Origin: a virus | Reading direction: 5' to 3' (one strand) | Length of the DNA stretch: 61,650 nucleotides | Virus record (IMG/VR): IMGVR_UViG_3300047476_000161 | Coordinates: 1-61,650 of that record | Program-made: the position numbers and the translations under genes | The notes under the pieces: generated by a model | The model's input: the letters and a program-made list of their open reading frames with translations, nothing else | Databases searched by the model: none | Told to the model about the DNA's origin: nothing | In this document: positions 15,249 through 23,917 of the stretch, one piece after another | Layout of the letters: each line of letters opens with the position of its first letter | How positions within the stretch are numbered: the first letter of the stretch is position 1

Positions 15249-17725
15249 TGCTGTTGTGCTCGCTTAGTTAAAATTCCGGCTAAACGTCGTGCATCATCCG
15301 GAGTCAATGAGTCTAAAGAATTAATAATGTCTTGTGTCATTGTACTACTGTCTTTCCACTTCATACCGACTTTAGATTGTACAGGTGCTTTACCTGCTAG
15401 TGCGCCCATTACGTTTGCTGCTCGATTGATCGGGTTGTTACCTGGATCGCTAGTAATTTTTCCGCTATCGTATAACGTGCGAATAACTTCTGCCCATACT
15501 TGCGCTGTTTGCTCGGGTTTCAAAATGACGCCAGTAGCAGCAGGTTGGCTAGCGCCACTGGCTGCTTGCTGACTTTGGTCAGCCTGTCCTAATGTTTGAT
15601 CTGACTGCTGCTGGGTCTGTCCAGCTGACTGCTGACTTTGTGCTGCATTTTGTGACATTGCACGGCGTCTATCTTTAAGGTTACCAACTGCGTTAGCAAC
15701 TCCGCCTGCTGTTCTAGGATCAGATGAATCGTTTGGACGATTACCTAATTCATTTATTTGAACGCTCTCGACTGTCTTTAGAGCAGTTTGTAAAATGTCT
15801 TTCAGTACACCCCTAACTTGTGGTGGCAGGCCTTTACCTTGTTCCTGGAATGCCTCCCAGGCGGCACGTAGTTTTTTGTAGTCTGAAAATACAGAACTAC
15901 CTGCTGACTGTTTTTGTGGAGCTTCTGCATCTTGTTGATTAGGTGCACTAGCTGCTGTTGCAGCGTCTTGTGGTTGAGTGCCCGATACTGTTTGTATAGC
16001 AGACTGCGCTACAGTTGTGTCGACTCCCTGGCCTGCTAAAAATTTTGCCAATTCATCAGAATCGGTAGGACTTCCTGCTTTTTTCCAGGCACTGGCTAGC
16101 TTATCGGCTGTTACCTTTGTTGTTAAATTATGACCTATTGTGGATGCTTTTTGTTTAATTTGATCCCAGCCAGCTTCTTTTAGTTGTTTCTTAGATTCTC
16201 TAACTGCAATCAACTTGAATACTGTCTTAATCTGAGACTCATTTAACGCAGGTGCCTTAGATAAAACAGACTCGCCTCGTACCATTGCTTGCATTGCAAT
16301 CTTTTGTGCAAGTGTTTCAGCAGTTTGTACACTTAAAGGGCCGCCTTGTAATGTGCTATATTTTTCTAGTACAGATTGTGCAACACTGGCTAAATCTCCC
16401 TGACCAGTAGTTCCGTTTGATATTGCTTGCTGCACAGCTTTGAACGCTTCGTTACTAGCTTGTTGGCGCACTGCTGCGACGCCTGCTTGGGCTGCACTTG
16501 CGCCGGCATCACCGCCTTGCGGTGCTCCTTTAACTGCTTGACCGACTTGGCCTGCGGCGTACGCCATTGCGCCCGTCTTTGCACCACTATAAGCAGCACT
16601 AGAAAACTTTTCACCTTGCAGTAGCTTATCTACCATTTTAAATAGGCCAAGGGCTGCGGCTCCACCTAATCCTGCGCCACTAATACCGGCGGCAGCGATC
16701 AATGCAGAATAAATTAAACTCTGTGCGACAGGGTGTTTCTTGGCAAAGTCACGATACATTTGTACATATTTCATTACACCTTGATCGCCGCCTGTGGCCT
16801 GCTTTAACTTTTCAGCAGCCTGATCGTACATTGAGTCCACATTTTTAATGGGACCGGAATTTTGTACTTTAGTCTTTAAGTCTTCCCAAGCCGCATTAAC
16901 TGCACTGGCTGCATCTTTTCCTTTACCTAGCATTGTGCGATTGCCGCCTGCTGCTGTAGCACCTTGTTCTACATTTGCAAATATTTGGTTAATCTGGTCA
17001 GCAGTCAATTGGGCTTCTGCCAACATTCTTCCTGCTTTTTGCCAAACAGAATATGATTTTTGCTCTGTTAATAACGATACAGACTTGTATTGCTGTACTT
17101 GCTCTAGTACGAATCCACCTGTTACTCTTTTAGCAGAATACCCCATCGACGATAGATTGTAATCAAACCCTTCTAATAAGTTATTGATAGTGTATAACTC
17201 TTTACTTGTGATTACTGTTCCGCTTTTAGCTAGGGATTCTAATTTTGTGCCGCCTGAGCGCATCCAGATATCCTTCAATACTGCTAGCAAGTCAGGGTCT
17301 GCAATTAATTTATAATTAGGATTTTGTTTTACAAACTCGTCCCACTCAGCACGAAACTTAGCTGCGTCTTTGAATATAGCAGGATCGGGTTGTTGATCTT
17401 GCTGAGGCTGGCTCTGCTGTTGGCCTTGTTGCTGTTGATCTTGTTGCTGCTGTTCTACGCCTGCAATAGCATAAAGTTTTGAGACATCACCGAGCCCTAA
17501 CTGAGTGGTAACATACTTGATGATGTTATCAAAGTTATTAGGGTCTTTACTATTCTGTGTTTGGTTGCTCCAACGCAAGAACTTAGTTTGTTGGTCTTTA
17601 ATATACTGGCTCTTTTCACCCTCGCCACTGGCATCGGTAAATTTATCTGCTATTTTTGCGCTTGCACTTTTTAATGCGTCAAATGGGCCTTCATTGACCT
17701 GGCTTTTTAGTTGGCGTAGCTTCAT
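15245..17725 (-). CDS. large Q-rich virion protein with internal duplication (826 aa)
   Basis: Contains two related helical modules: FRAEWDEFVKQNP...LLAVLKDIW (about residues 122-170) and LRAAWEAFQEQGK...VRGVLKDILQTAL (about 625-665), each followed by Gln/Ser-rich low-complexity sequence. A glycine/alanine hydrophobic segment (LIYSALIAAAGISGAGLGGA) near residue 345 could insert in a membrane. This layout suggests an internal or ejected virion protein. No lytic motif was found. Late expression is expected from the promoter at 18006-18013. Confidence 0.65.
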   Translation of the reverse strand: MKLRQLKSQVNEGPFDALKSASAKIADKFTDASGEGEKSQYIKDQQTKFLRWSNQTQNSKDPNNFDNIIKYVTTQLGLGDVSKLYAIAGVEQQQQDQQQQGQQQSQPQQDQQPDPAIFKDAAKFRAEWDEFVKQNPNYKLIADPDLLAVLKDIWMRSGGTKLESLAKSGTVITSKELYTINNLLEGFDYNLSSMGYSAKRVTGGFVLEQVQQYKSVSLLTEQKSYSVWQKAGRMLAEAQLTADQINQIFANVEQGATAAGGNRTMLGKGKDAASAVNAAWEDLKTKVQNSGPIKNVDSMYDQAAEKLKQATGGDQGVMKYVQMYRDFAKKHPVAQSLIYSALIAAAGISGAGLGGAAALGLFKMVDKLLQGEKFSSAAYSGAKTGAMAYAAGQVGQAVKGAPQGGDAGASAAQAGVAAVRQQASNEAFKAVQQAISNGTTGQGDLASVAQSVLEKYSTLQGGPLSVQTAETLAQKIAMQAMVRGESVLSKAPALNESQIKTVFKLIAVRESKKQLKEAGWDQIKQKASTIGHNLTTKVTADKLASAWKKAGSPTDSDELAKFLAGQGVDTTVAQSAIQTVSGTQPQDAATAASAPNQQDAEAPQKQSAGSSVFSDYKKLRAAWEAFQEQGKGLPPQVRGVLKDILQTALKTVESVQINELGNRPNDSSDPRTAGGVANAVGNLKDRRRAMSQNAAQSQQSAGQTQQQSDQTLGQADQSQQAASGASQPAATGVILKPEQTAQVWAEVIRTLYDSGKITSDPGNNPINRAANVMGALAGKAPVQSKVGMKWKDSSTMTQDIINSLDSLTPDDARRLAGILTKRAQQQ

Positions 17726-17975
17726 TTTTCTTGGACTCTTTAATGATTCTGATTCCTCGAATAAACTTACGCTCGTCGCCAGATTTCATACTATTAAATA
17801 GTCGCTTGATTAACTCACTTCTCTCTGGCTCTGCGTAACTTGTTTCAATAAGCCTTACTAAATTAGACACGCTGGCAATCACCTGTGTTGCGCGGCTTTC
17901 AACAACACTGTGCTTGTCCTTTGCAGGAACAATGCTATTAATCTCTTCTAGTAGGCTTCTCGTCTGTTTTTTCAT
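17691..17975 (-). CDS. small basic hypothetical protein (94 aa)
   Basis: Helical, Lys/Arg/Ser-rich (ERSELIKRLFNSMKSGDE) with a basic C-terminal tail. It overlaps the 826-residue gene by 35 bases, so translation of the two is likely coupled. A late promoter CTAAATAC lies about 30 bases before its ATG. No function recognised. Confidence 0.65.
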   Translation of the reverse strand: MKKQTRSLLEEINSIVPAKDKHSVVESRATQVIASVSNLVRLIETSYAEPERSELIKRLFNSMKSGDERKFIRGIRIIKESKKNEATPTKKPGQ

Positions 17976-18005
17976 AAGTTTTTCGAGGGCAACGATCTCG
18001 TTATT

Positions 18006-18013
18006 GTATTTAG
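18006..18013 (-). promoter_or_regulatory. late promoter CTAAATAC
   Basis: CTAAATAC on the minus strand just after the gp41 stop codon (18025) and about 30 bases before the ATG at 17975. It would start the 18-13 kb late unit. Confidence 0.5.
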
Positions 18014-18024
18014 CTTAACCAAAC

Positions 18025-19497
18025 TTATTTTCTAAGCATATTCCTGAGCTGTTCTGTCCTTGCAATAGTACTGCTAATTGCACTATTTGACGGGACTGTT
18101 TCTTTCTTCATAATAGGCGTAAAATCAAAGCCTTCCTTAGGTTGCGGGTATGCAGCCGGCGGCGCAGGCTTATTAACTGCTTGCGGCGCAGGGGCAGTTT
18201 GCGCCTGTCGTTTTAAGTTATTAAACATTACATCCGCTGTAGTAGGACCAGTTGCTTGATCTTCTTCAGTTAAATCAGTGATTTTTAATGTTTTAACATC
18301 CCAGCTTAGTTCTACTTTTTGTCCTAGACCGCTAGAGTTACGTGTTTTCATAAACTGAATCTGTACCCTACCGCGCTCACGCATAGTCATACTACTGAAA
18401 ATACCGATTACGTTGTCAGCAGTCTGAATCTTACTTAAACCGCCTGCAATGTGACTGTGGTCAAATTCTACAGATTCTACAGCGCCGCGGTTCAGCTGCG
18501 ATGCCGTTACTAAGAAGCAGTTTTGTTCAATAGCAAAGTTGCGTAGTTCTTCTGATACATACTTGTCTTTAATAAAGAGGTTTTCTGCACTTACTTTAAC
18601 ACTGACAGGGTGCATCAAGTCTAAGTAGTCAATAATAACTGCATCAAACTTAACACCATACTGAATGTGGTATTCCTTAACCCAGGCCTTAATATCATTA
18701 ATGGTAACGCCGTTAGGCACTTGCACAATCTGTAGCTTGCCTGCCTTTTTACCTACCATACGAACTTTAAGGTCTACTTCATCTAGGTTCTGATAGATTT
18801 CCTTAGCACCAAAACCAGTAACCATACTGTCTATACGTTTAGAGCATAGTCCTTCGGAAAGTTCAAGGCTAAAGTAAACAACATTCATTCCTGCTTGCGA
18901 CCAATTAACAGCAATGTTTTGCAAGAATACAGACTTACCACCACCTGACGGTGCAGCAAAGATGTTAAGAGTACCTCGATCAAAACCGCCGTACAACTTA
19001 TCGTCAATAGTTTTCCAACCTGTGCTAGTAGCTGCGTTCCTGTTACGCAATTCATTTAATCGCCCTGCAGGGTCTGCGTAATAGTCAATACCAAATGTCT
19101 TGGCTAAACCGACTTCAGTAGCTTCCTTAATTAGCTTCTCCACGCTACCATAGTCTTGCTTTTCTAGTAGGTCAGCACTCTTTAAGATAGCCTTTTCTAG
19201 GGCTTTGTACTTACAGAATTTTTCAAACTCGTCAATAAACCATTTGCCGTGTTCTTCTGCAACTTTACCTAAGTCTCGTAGCTCTAGTCCCACTGCTGCT
19301 TTAATTTGTTCAACTGTGGGTACTGCACTATATTGATTGCTGTAGTCAACAAGGAACTTGACTGCCGGCTCTAGCGACCTATCGAAATAGTTTGTACTGA
19401 TAATGTTGTTAGTGCGGCCTAGCAATTCTCTGTCGCTAACAAGGAACTCCAGGAATAACTTTTGAAGGTCGACTGTGTAATCTTTAATTTCACTCAT
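18025..19497 (-). CDS. 41: replicative DNA helicase (gp41-like)
   Basis: A 490-residue DnaB/RecA-fold helicase that unwinds the fork and loads the primase. Walker A APSGGGKS is at about 181-188, Walker B VIIDYLDL at about 286-293, and the sensor region VTASQLNRGAV follows. An N-terminal all-helical domain (1-130) matches DnaB-type helicases. The C-terminal 60 residues are Pro/Ala/Gln-rich. It overlaps the primase gene by eight bases, consistent with a gp41/gp61 primosome. Confidence 0.93.
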   Translation of the reverse strand: MSEIKDYTVDLQKLFLEFLVSDRELLGRTNNIISTNYFDRSLEPAVKFLVDYSNQYSAVPTVEQIKAAVGLELRDLGKVAEEHGKWFIDEFEKFCKYKALEKAILKSADLLEKQDYGSVEKLIKEATEVGLAKTFGIDYYADPAGRLNELRNRNAATSTGWKTIDDKLYGGFDRGTLNIFAAPSGGGKSVFLQNIAVNWSQAGMNVVYFSLELSEGLCSKRIDSMVTGFGAKEIYQNLDEVDLKVRMVGKKAGKLQIVQVPNGVTINDIKAWVKEYHIQYGVKFDAVIIDYLDLMHPVSVKVSAENLFIKDKYVSEELRNFAIEQNCFLVTASQLNRGAVESVEFDHSHIAGGLSKIQTADNVIGIFSSMTMRERGRVQIQFMKTRNSSGLGQKVELSWDVKTLKITDLTEEDQATGPTTADVMFNNLKRQAQTAPAPQAVNKPAPPAAYPQPKEGFDFTPIMKKETVPSNSAISSTIARTEQLRNMLRK

Positions 19498-20497
19498 AAT
19501 AATGTTTGCTTGTTATACTCAACTTAATCTTGTTCGATTCTTTGTGTTCGATAATGTTCTTTAATACGAACAACTGCCCGTATACTTCTACTGCCTTAGC
19601 AGTGTCTTTAATCGACTTGTCCCATACAGGATGACTTACGCTCCATCCATAACCAATGGCTGCTTCTTCTAAATCTCTGCCTGCTCGATCCCTGTCTGGA
19701 ATTACTATTACTTCCTTGTGTAGTGCATTTATTACATCTGCTTGATTTTGAGATACACGGTTAGTACCTACACTAATTCCACTAATAGACAAAGCATCGT
19801 ACTCGCCTTCTGTAACTATAACATATTTTCTATCTGCTGTCTGTGCGTCTAGTCCATATATGTAATCACTATCGTGCTTCTTAACAATCTTGCGTGTTTT
19901 CTTGTCAGGCACGTCGCCTGCATATCTGGCGTGCCAACCTTTAATTTCTCCCTTGTATGTTAAAGGAAGTATAGCTCTGTTATATAGCTCAAAGTCCTCA
20001 GAATCTGACCACATCCAATCTGCCAACTCCAGTAGGCTTCTACTGTGCAAATATTGTGCTACATTTAGTGCACGTGGATCAGTTAGGCATTCGACTAGCG
20101 GCCTAGTGTTAGCCGGTAAGCTAGTATACTTCCAATTAGGTACATACGTTTCACGCTTAACTGGAACAGCCGATAACAAGGTGTGCTCTTCATTTTCTTT
20201 AAGAACTGCAATTATTAATCGTTGTAGCTCTGCTTCGGGCATACCAATACCTTGCAGTAACTTTCTAAATCTAGAAGTTAGTGGTGTGCCTAATCTCCAG
20301 CCTGTTTTGTATCCACAGTTAAAGCAACTGTATCTAATGCTAGTGTCGTCAGGAAACTGCATACCACCGCGCTTGCGGGTGTCTGCTCTAGGTTGACCAT
20401 TGTGGAGGCACATAGGACAATTAAAGCTGAACCAGCCGTTGTGTCCTAGTTTCTGTGTGGGCAAATAACTACGTACAATGTCTTGAATAAGACTCAT
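19490..20497 (-). CDS. 61: DNA primase (gp61-like)
   Basis: A 335-residue DnaG-type primase. The N-terminal zinc ribbon has C27/C30 (CPMC) and C58/C61 (CFNC). The TOPRIM core has the catalytic Glu in TEGEYDALS (about 219-227) and the DxD in PDRDRAG (about 257-263). It makes RNA primers for lagging-strand synthesis with gp41, encoded next with an eight-base overlap. Confidence 0.93.
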   Translation of the reverse strand: MSLIQDIVRSYLPTQKLGHNGWFSFNCPMCLHNGQPRADTRKRGGMQFPDDTSIRYSCFNCGYKTGWRLGTPLTSRFRKLLQGIGMPEAELQRLIIAVLKENEEHTLLSAVPVKRETYVPNWKYTSLPANTRPLVECLTDPRALNVAQYLHSRSLLELADWMWSDSEDFELYNRAILPLTYKGEIKGWHARYAGDVPDKKTRKIVKKHDSDYIYGLDAQTADRKYVIVTEGEYDALSISGISVGTNRVSQNQADVINALHKEVIVIPDRDRAGRDLEEAAIGYGWSVSHPVWDKSIKDTAKAVEVYGQLFVLKNIIEHKESNKIKLSITSKHYYE

Positions 20498-20506
20498 ACG
20501 TATATT

Positions 20507-21277
20507 TTAGCTTCTGTAGATGATTTTATCAACATCTCCGCTGTCCGGAGTGTCTGGTTTCCAAGCAAATCTCACCCATTCTACATCGTTGTCAAATGTG
20601 AAGCCGATAGTCTGGGTTTCGTTATTAAAAGAAACCGTCTGTTGACCTGGTTCTAGTTGAATGGTATTCCAAGTAGCACCTGATAAGCTATAGTCGGTAG
20701 TATACTCTGCTTTGATTTGTCCAGTGTAGCCGTGCATCCTGTAGCTAACTGTATGAATACCCGTGTTGCCTGGGCGTGGTTGAAAGTTGTCGGTATAGTA
20801 CCAACCGTCAGCATACATACTAAATCTCATTGTAGAGTTAGCCTGTGTGCTTTCCATAAACATACCTTCTTTAATTTCAATTACTATGTTTACTTCGCCT
20901 GCTAGATTGGTATAGAAATATTCCTCGTCGCCTTCTGGATTTACAATACTAAATGTCATATTGTATAGTCCATCTGGTAAACTATCTAAGTCTCTGTCGT
21001 TTAATTGAACAACAAATACACCCTTGCTGCGGTCCATTATTGTTGCAGGTCCAACTGCAACTGCGCCGAAGTTAAGCTGAACGATTCGCCAGTATACTTC
21101 CTTCTGTGCTAGATTTACCGGCTTGCGGTCGGCATTGTAGGCCTTAACTTGGAACTTGTTAAGTACGCCTCTGTGTAATGTTATTTTTCTTTCATTCATA
21201 GCAGGTGTGTTCTGAGTGGCTCCAAAGCCCCCTAAATTTAGGGTAATTGTAGGGAGAAACGAGTATACTGTTATCAT
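20507..21277 (-). CDS. putative virion beta-sandwich protein (256 aa)
   Basis: Two beta-rich halves: an N-terminal domain (ITLHRGVLNKFQVKAYNADRK) of the type seen in baseplate upper-protein-like modules, and a C-terminal discoidin-like domain (TWNTIQLEPGQQTVSF...VEWVRFAW). The first ATG (21277) has no Shine-Dalgarno. An ATG at 21199 (MNERKITLHRG) would fit the usual start of this domain and remains possible. Late promoter-like GATAAATA and GTAAATAA precede it. Probably baseplate or fibre-associated. Confidence 0.6.
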   Translation of the reverse strand: MITVYSFLPTITLNLGGFGATQNTPAMNERKITLHRGVLNKFQVKAYNADRKPVNLAQKEVYWRIVQLNFGAVAVGPATIMDRSKGVFVVQLNDRDLDSLPDGLYNMTFSIVNPEGDEEYFYTNLAGEVNIVIEIKEGMFMESTQANSTMRFSMYADGWYYTDNFQPRPGNTGIHTVSYRMHGYTGQIKAEYTTDYSLSGATWNTIQLEPGQQTVSFNNETQTIGFTFDNDVEWVRFAWKPDTPDSGDVDKIIYRS

Positions 21278-21304
21278 AAATTATTTACCAATTGGATGCT
21301 GTTT

Positions 21305-21321
21305 TATTTATCGCTAAATAG
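21305..21321. promoter_or_regulatory. divergent pair of late promoters
   Basis: GATAAATA on the minus strand (21305-21312) and CTAAATAG on the plus strand (21314-21321) lie back to back between the divergent genes at 20507-21277 and 21342-21710. Confidence 0.6.
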
Positions 21322-21341
21322 TTTGCGATAGATTAAGAACA

Positions 21342-21710
21342 ATGACAACACCCCAAGAATTATTAGATAGATTCCCATTTTTGAGCCTATGCAGATGCGG
21401 AACTGAAGAATACATAGGAATTATACAGAATTATGACACTGGCGTAGTTGCTATGTACGTCTACAACCATCTGAATTGCATAGAAGATAAGGAACTGTTC
21501 TTGGAACTAGGTGATGAATGGTGGTGGGATAGTAATAGAATGTTGCCAATTAATCTAATCATAGGGGACAGGTTCAAGCCCCTAAGTTATTGTCTATCTA
21601 CTTTTAACGCAAAAAACTTTACTCTTGTAAGTGGTCCGAGTGTGAGCTTAAATAACATCATAACTAAACGCATCAAGCGTAGACAAATACAACTAGTAAG
21701 GAAAATATAA
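21342..21710 (+). CDS. conserved hypothetical protein (122 aa)
   Basis: First gene of a two-gene plus-strand island. A Cys pair (SLCRCGTEEYIGII) is followed by beta strands (VVAMYVYNHL), a Trp-rich patch (GDEWWWD) and a basic C-terminus (KRIKRRQIQLVRKI). The layout resembles small phage proteins of unknown function in aquatic T4-like genomes. It overlaps the Fe-S carrier gene by one base (TAATG), so the two may be coupled. No activity assigned. Confidence 0.7.
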   Translation: MTTPQELLDRFPFLSLCRCGTEEYIGIIQNYDTGVVAMYVYNHLNCIEDKELFLELGDEWWWDSNRMLPINLIIGDRFKPLSYCLSTFNAKNFTLVSGPSVSLNNIITKRIKRRQIQLVRKI

Positions 21711-22045
21711 TGGACTATCCCGTAACACTAACTTCTGCTGCTGTTGAAAAGATTAGAGATCTTATGGCAGAAGAGAACAGAGAGAATATCAAGATGCGTA
21801 TCTACGTCCAGGGCGGCGGATGTGCCGGATTCGAGTACGGTTTTGCCTGGGATACGGAGTTTGCAGAAGACGACTTCCAAATGAATTATGACGGAGTCGG
21901 TGTAGTGATTGATGCAATGTCAATGCAATACTTGCAAGGTATCAAAGTAGACTGGGTAGAAAGCCTAATGGGTGCTAGCTTCGAAATTGACAATCCGAAT
22001 GCTAACACCAGTTGCGGTTGCGGGTCTAGTTTTAACCCATTTTAA
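21710..22045 (+). CDS. A-type iron-sulfur cluster carrier (ErpA/IscA/HesB-like)
   Basis: A 111-residue HesB-fold protein with all three conserved cysteines: GGGCAGFEYGF (about residues 36-46) and SCGCGSSF near the C-terminus. Family members accept Fe-S clusters from a scaffold and hand them to apo-enzymes. The Shine-Dalgarno is AAGGAAAA. Coupled to the upstream 122-residue gene, and its 3' end overlaps the convergent gene at 22032. Possible clients include host or phage Fe-S proteins; no partner is visible in the window. Confidence 0.92.
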   Translation: MDYPVTLTSAAVEKIRDLMAEENRENIKMRIYVQGGGCAGFEYGFAWDTEFAEDDFQMNYDGVGVVIDAMSMQYLQGIKVDWVESLMGASFEIDNPNANTSCGCGSSFNPF

Positions 22046-22601
22046 TTAAATTCATCTGAACTATAATAGCCATAGCATACCCTAAGCTATGGCTTTTCTT
22101 AAAGTAATACGTTCCGTCAGCAGGTTTTTGCCAAATCTGCTTTTCAATTTCATCCCAAGACAAATGCTCTAAGTGCCGCTTGCCCGGACGAATCAATGCC
22201 AGCAACATAGCCAGTTCATTAATGTTACGTGGTGCTTTGCGTACAGTAATGTCAACGTGGTTACCAAGATGGAACAACTTAGACACAACTTCCGGATCTT
22301 TAAGCATTGACCAATCTGGCTCAATGCTGCATAACTTGTCTAGATGTTCCGGATCTTTAACTTGCTTGTATAGGCTAACGTTTAGAACGTCAATCTTAAA
22401 GTAGCCCAATTCTTCTGCTTCTTTAAAGTCGACGCTAGCTAGCTTAGTTAATGGATTAGATGGCATCTCGTGAAAGTAAACACCTGTATTGTGTTTGCGT
22501 TCTTTGCCATTGTCTCGTTGCATAGCAGGCACGTGGTTAATTAACCCTAATAGCTTGTCGCGGTCTGCAACGTCAATGTCAATGTCAGTTCTGATTTTCA
22601 T
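22032..22601 (-). CDS. miniature DnaE-like (DNA polymerase III alpha) palm protein (189 aa)
   Basis: Motifs follow bacterial DnaE in order. TDIDIDVADRDKL (residues 5-17) matches the PDxDxDF motif with the two catalytic Asp (E. coli D401/D403). GYFKIDVLNV (66-75) matches the (V)KFDFLGL motif with the third Asp (D555). KLFHLG (108-113) matches VFQLES, ALIRPGK (135-141) matches ALFRPGP, and KSHSLGYAMAIIVQ (169-182) matches KSHxxAYxxxxYQ. PHP, OB and tau-binding regions are absent (DnaE is about 1,100 residues). Whether it polymerises DNA is unknown. It is adjacent to small genes near gp62. Confidence 0.75.
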   Translation of the reverse strand: MKIRTDIDIDVADRDKLLGLINHVPAMQRDNGKERKHNTGVYFHEMPSNPLTKLASVDFKEAEELGYFKIDVLNVSLYKQVKDPEHLDKLCSIEPDWSMLKDPEVVSKLFHLGNHVDITVRKAPRNINELAMLLALIRPGKRHLEHLSWDEIEKQIWQKPADGTYYFKKSHSLGYAMAIIVQMNLIKMG

Positions 22602-22996
22602 AGTGAGAGCATAATTTCAAAAGCACGTTCTTTATCGGGAAACTCAATGTTAATTTTACCTGCTTCCTTTATACTAGGATAGTAAGTCAATCGTGTTTCC
22701 TTGCTTATATTATACAGTTTAAAATACTGTTTGTCACTGATTGTAATTTTAGCTTGCGCCAACCAGCCACGGGGACTTTCAGAATCTAAAGTTACTAGTC
22801 TAGGATTTCTGCGATTTAAGCTAATCATTGAATGGTAGCAGTCGCTTGCCCTGCTACCTGTTATTAGTATTGCAATGGTAGGATGAACAATAACTCCGCA
22901 ATTAGGATTGAACCAAACGTGTTTTGAGCTTAGATTGTTCCTGTATAAAAATTCCGAGTACGTGTCATACGAGTCAGTTATCAAATAATACATCAC
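22598..22996 (-). CDS. hypothetical protein (132 aa)
   Basis: Begins MMYYLITDSYDTY, with alternating beta strands and a Cys-containing segment (RASDCYHSM). The end (FPDKERAFEIMLSL) overlaps the start of the DnaE-like gene by four bases, so it is probably co-translated with it. No family recognised; a partner of the DnaE-like protein is possible on context alone. Confidence 0.65.
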   Translation of the reverse strand: MMYYLITDSYDTYSEFLYRNNLSSKHVWFNPNCGVIVHPTIAILITGSRASDCYHSMISLNRRNPRLVTLDSESPRGWLAQAKITISDKQYFKLYNISKETRLTYYPSIKEAGKINIEFPDKERAFEIMLSL

Positions 22997-23238
22997 TACT
23001 TAATGGATTTAACTTTTTGCATTAAGTAGTTCCTTGTCTCTTTAAGATTGCTGACTTGAACTTCTAACGCTTTTATTCTTTTCTCTAGAGCAGCTACATA
23101 GTCTACATTTACTAGCACAACCCGAGTGCCATCAACAATAAGCTCTTTAGCAAGTGCATCAATTTGACGTAGTTCGGCCTTAGCTTCAACTACTGTTTCC
23201 TTTGGCTTAGATGACGATGGTTGGTTATACTGGTTCAT
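22996..23238 (-). CDS. small coiled-coil protein (80 aa)
   Basis: Residues about 40-80 form a clear heptad pattern (ALEKRIKALEVQVSNLKETR) after a polar N-terminus (NQYNQPSSSKPKE). It overlaps the upstream zinc-finger gene by 14 bases and the downstream gene by one base. Likely an oligomerising accessory protein; function unknown. Confidence 0.65.
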   Translation of the reverse strand: MNQYNQPSSSKPKETVVEAKAELRQIDALAKELIVDGTRVVLVNVDYVAALEKRIKALEVQVSNLKETRNYLMQKVKSIK

Positions 23239-23917
23239 ATGTTTTTATTCCTGCTGAATTGAATACACCTTGTACCCAAGCAGAATCTTCTCGTTGTCTT
23301 GCAACTTTAAATTGCCAGTACTTGGGTTCAATGTACTCGACAATTAACTCTAGTTGCTCCTCGTTAAATCTGTTAACAAGGGCTTGGCCTGCATCTGTAG
23401 CAAACAACACCCACGGGCTTATTCTGCCAGTTCTAATCCAATGCACGGCTTGATTGGTATTTACACGCACAAAGAAGTCTGTCCAGTTTTCTTGCTCTCG
23501 TTCGCTCCACGTTTTCATTAGCAAAACACTGCGTTCGACTGCTCTATCAACAGACTCTTTTTTACTAACTTCTCGTATCCACGCTTCGTATACCCATATC
23601 TTAGTCCAATCGTCTAGCTTAACGCTGTTACGAATAACAAAGTCCACAAAGTCATCTACACTGTGCGGGTTTAAGTCGATAACGTGTCTTGCAAATTTAA
23701 CAAAGCCTGTATAGACATTGCTGTTAACAAAATCCTCGTAAGTCTTTTCCTTACGAGCGTTGGGTGTGCAATACTTTAAGAACTTACGCCATACGTTGAA
23801 CGCTAGCCTATTAGGCTTGTCGTGTTCGGCCATCATCCTGCGCTTTTTCTCACAGGCGTGACTCAATAGTGTAGATTCTTTTACAAAAGTCTTTTTGCAA
23901 TACTTACACTGATGCAT
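23225..23917 (-). CDS. C2H2 zinc-finger protein of the replication cluster (230 aa)
   Basis: Residues 4-22 (CKYCKKTFVKESTLLSHAC) form a zinc-finger-like Cys2 plus His/Cys motif. The remaining 200 residues are helical and Trp/Tyr-rich. It overlaps the gp62-like gene as TGATG. The position suggests a replication or recombination accessory protein. A gp59-like helicase loader is a possibility from size and context only; I cannot confirm it. Confidence 0.65.
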   Translation of the reverse strand: MHQCKYCKKTFVKESTLLSHACEKKRRMMAEHDKPNRLAFNVWRKFLKYCTPNARKEKTYEDFVNSNVYTGFVKFARHVIDLNPHSVDDFVDFVIRNSVKLDDWTKIWVYEAWIREVSKKESVDRAVERSVLLMKTWSEREQENWTDFFVRVNTNQAVHWIRTGRISPWVLFATDAGQALVNRFNEEQLELIVEYIEPKYWQFKVARQREDSAWVQGVFNSAGIKTYEPV

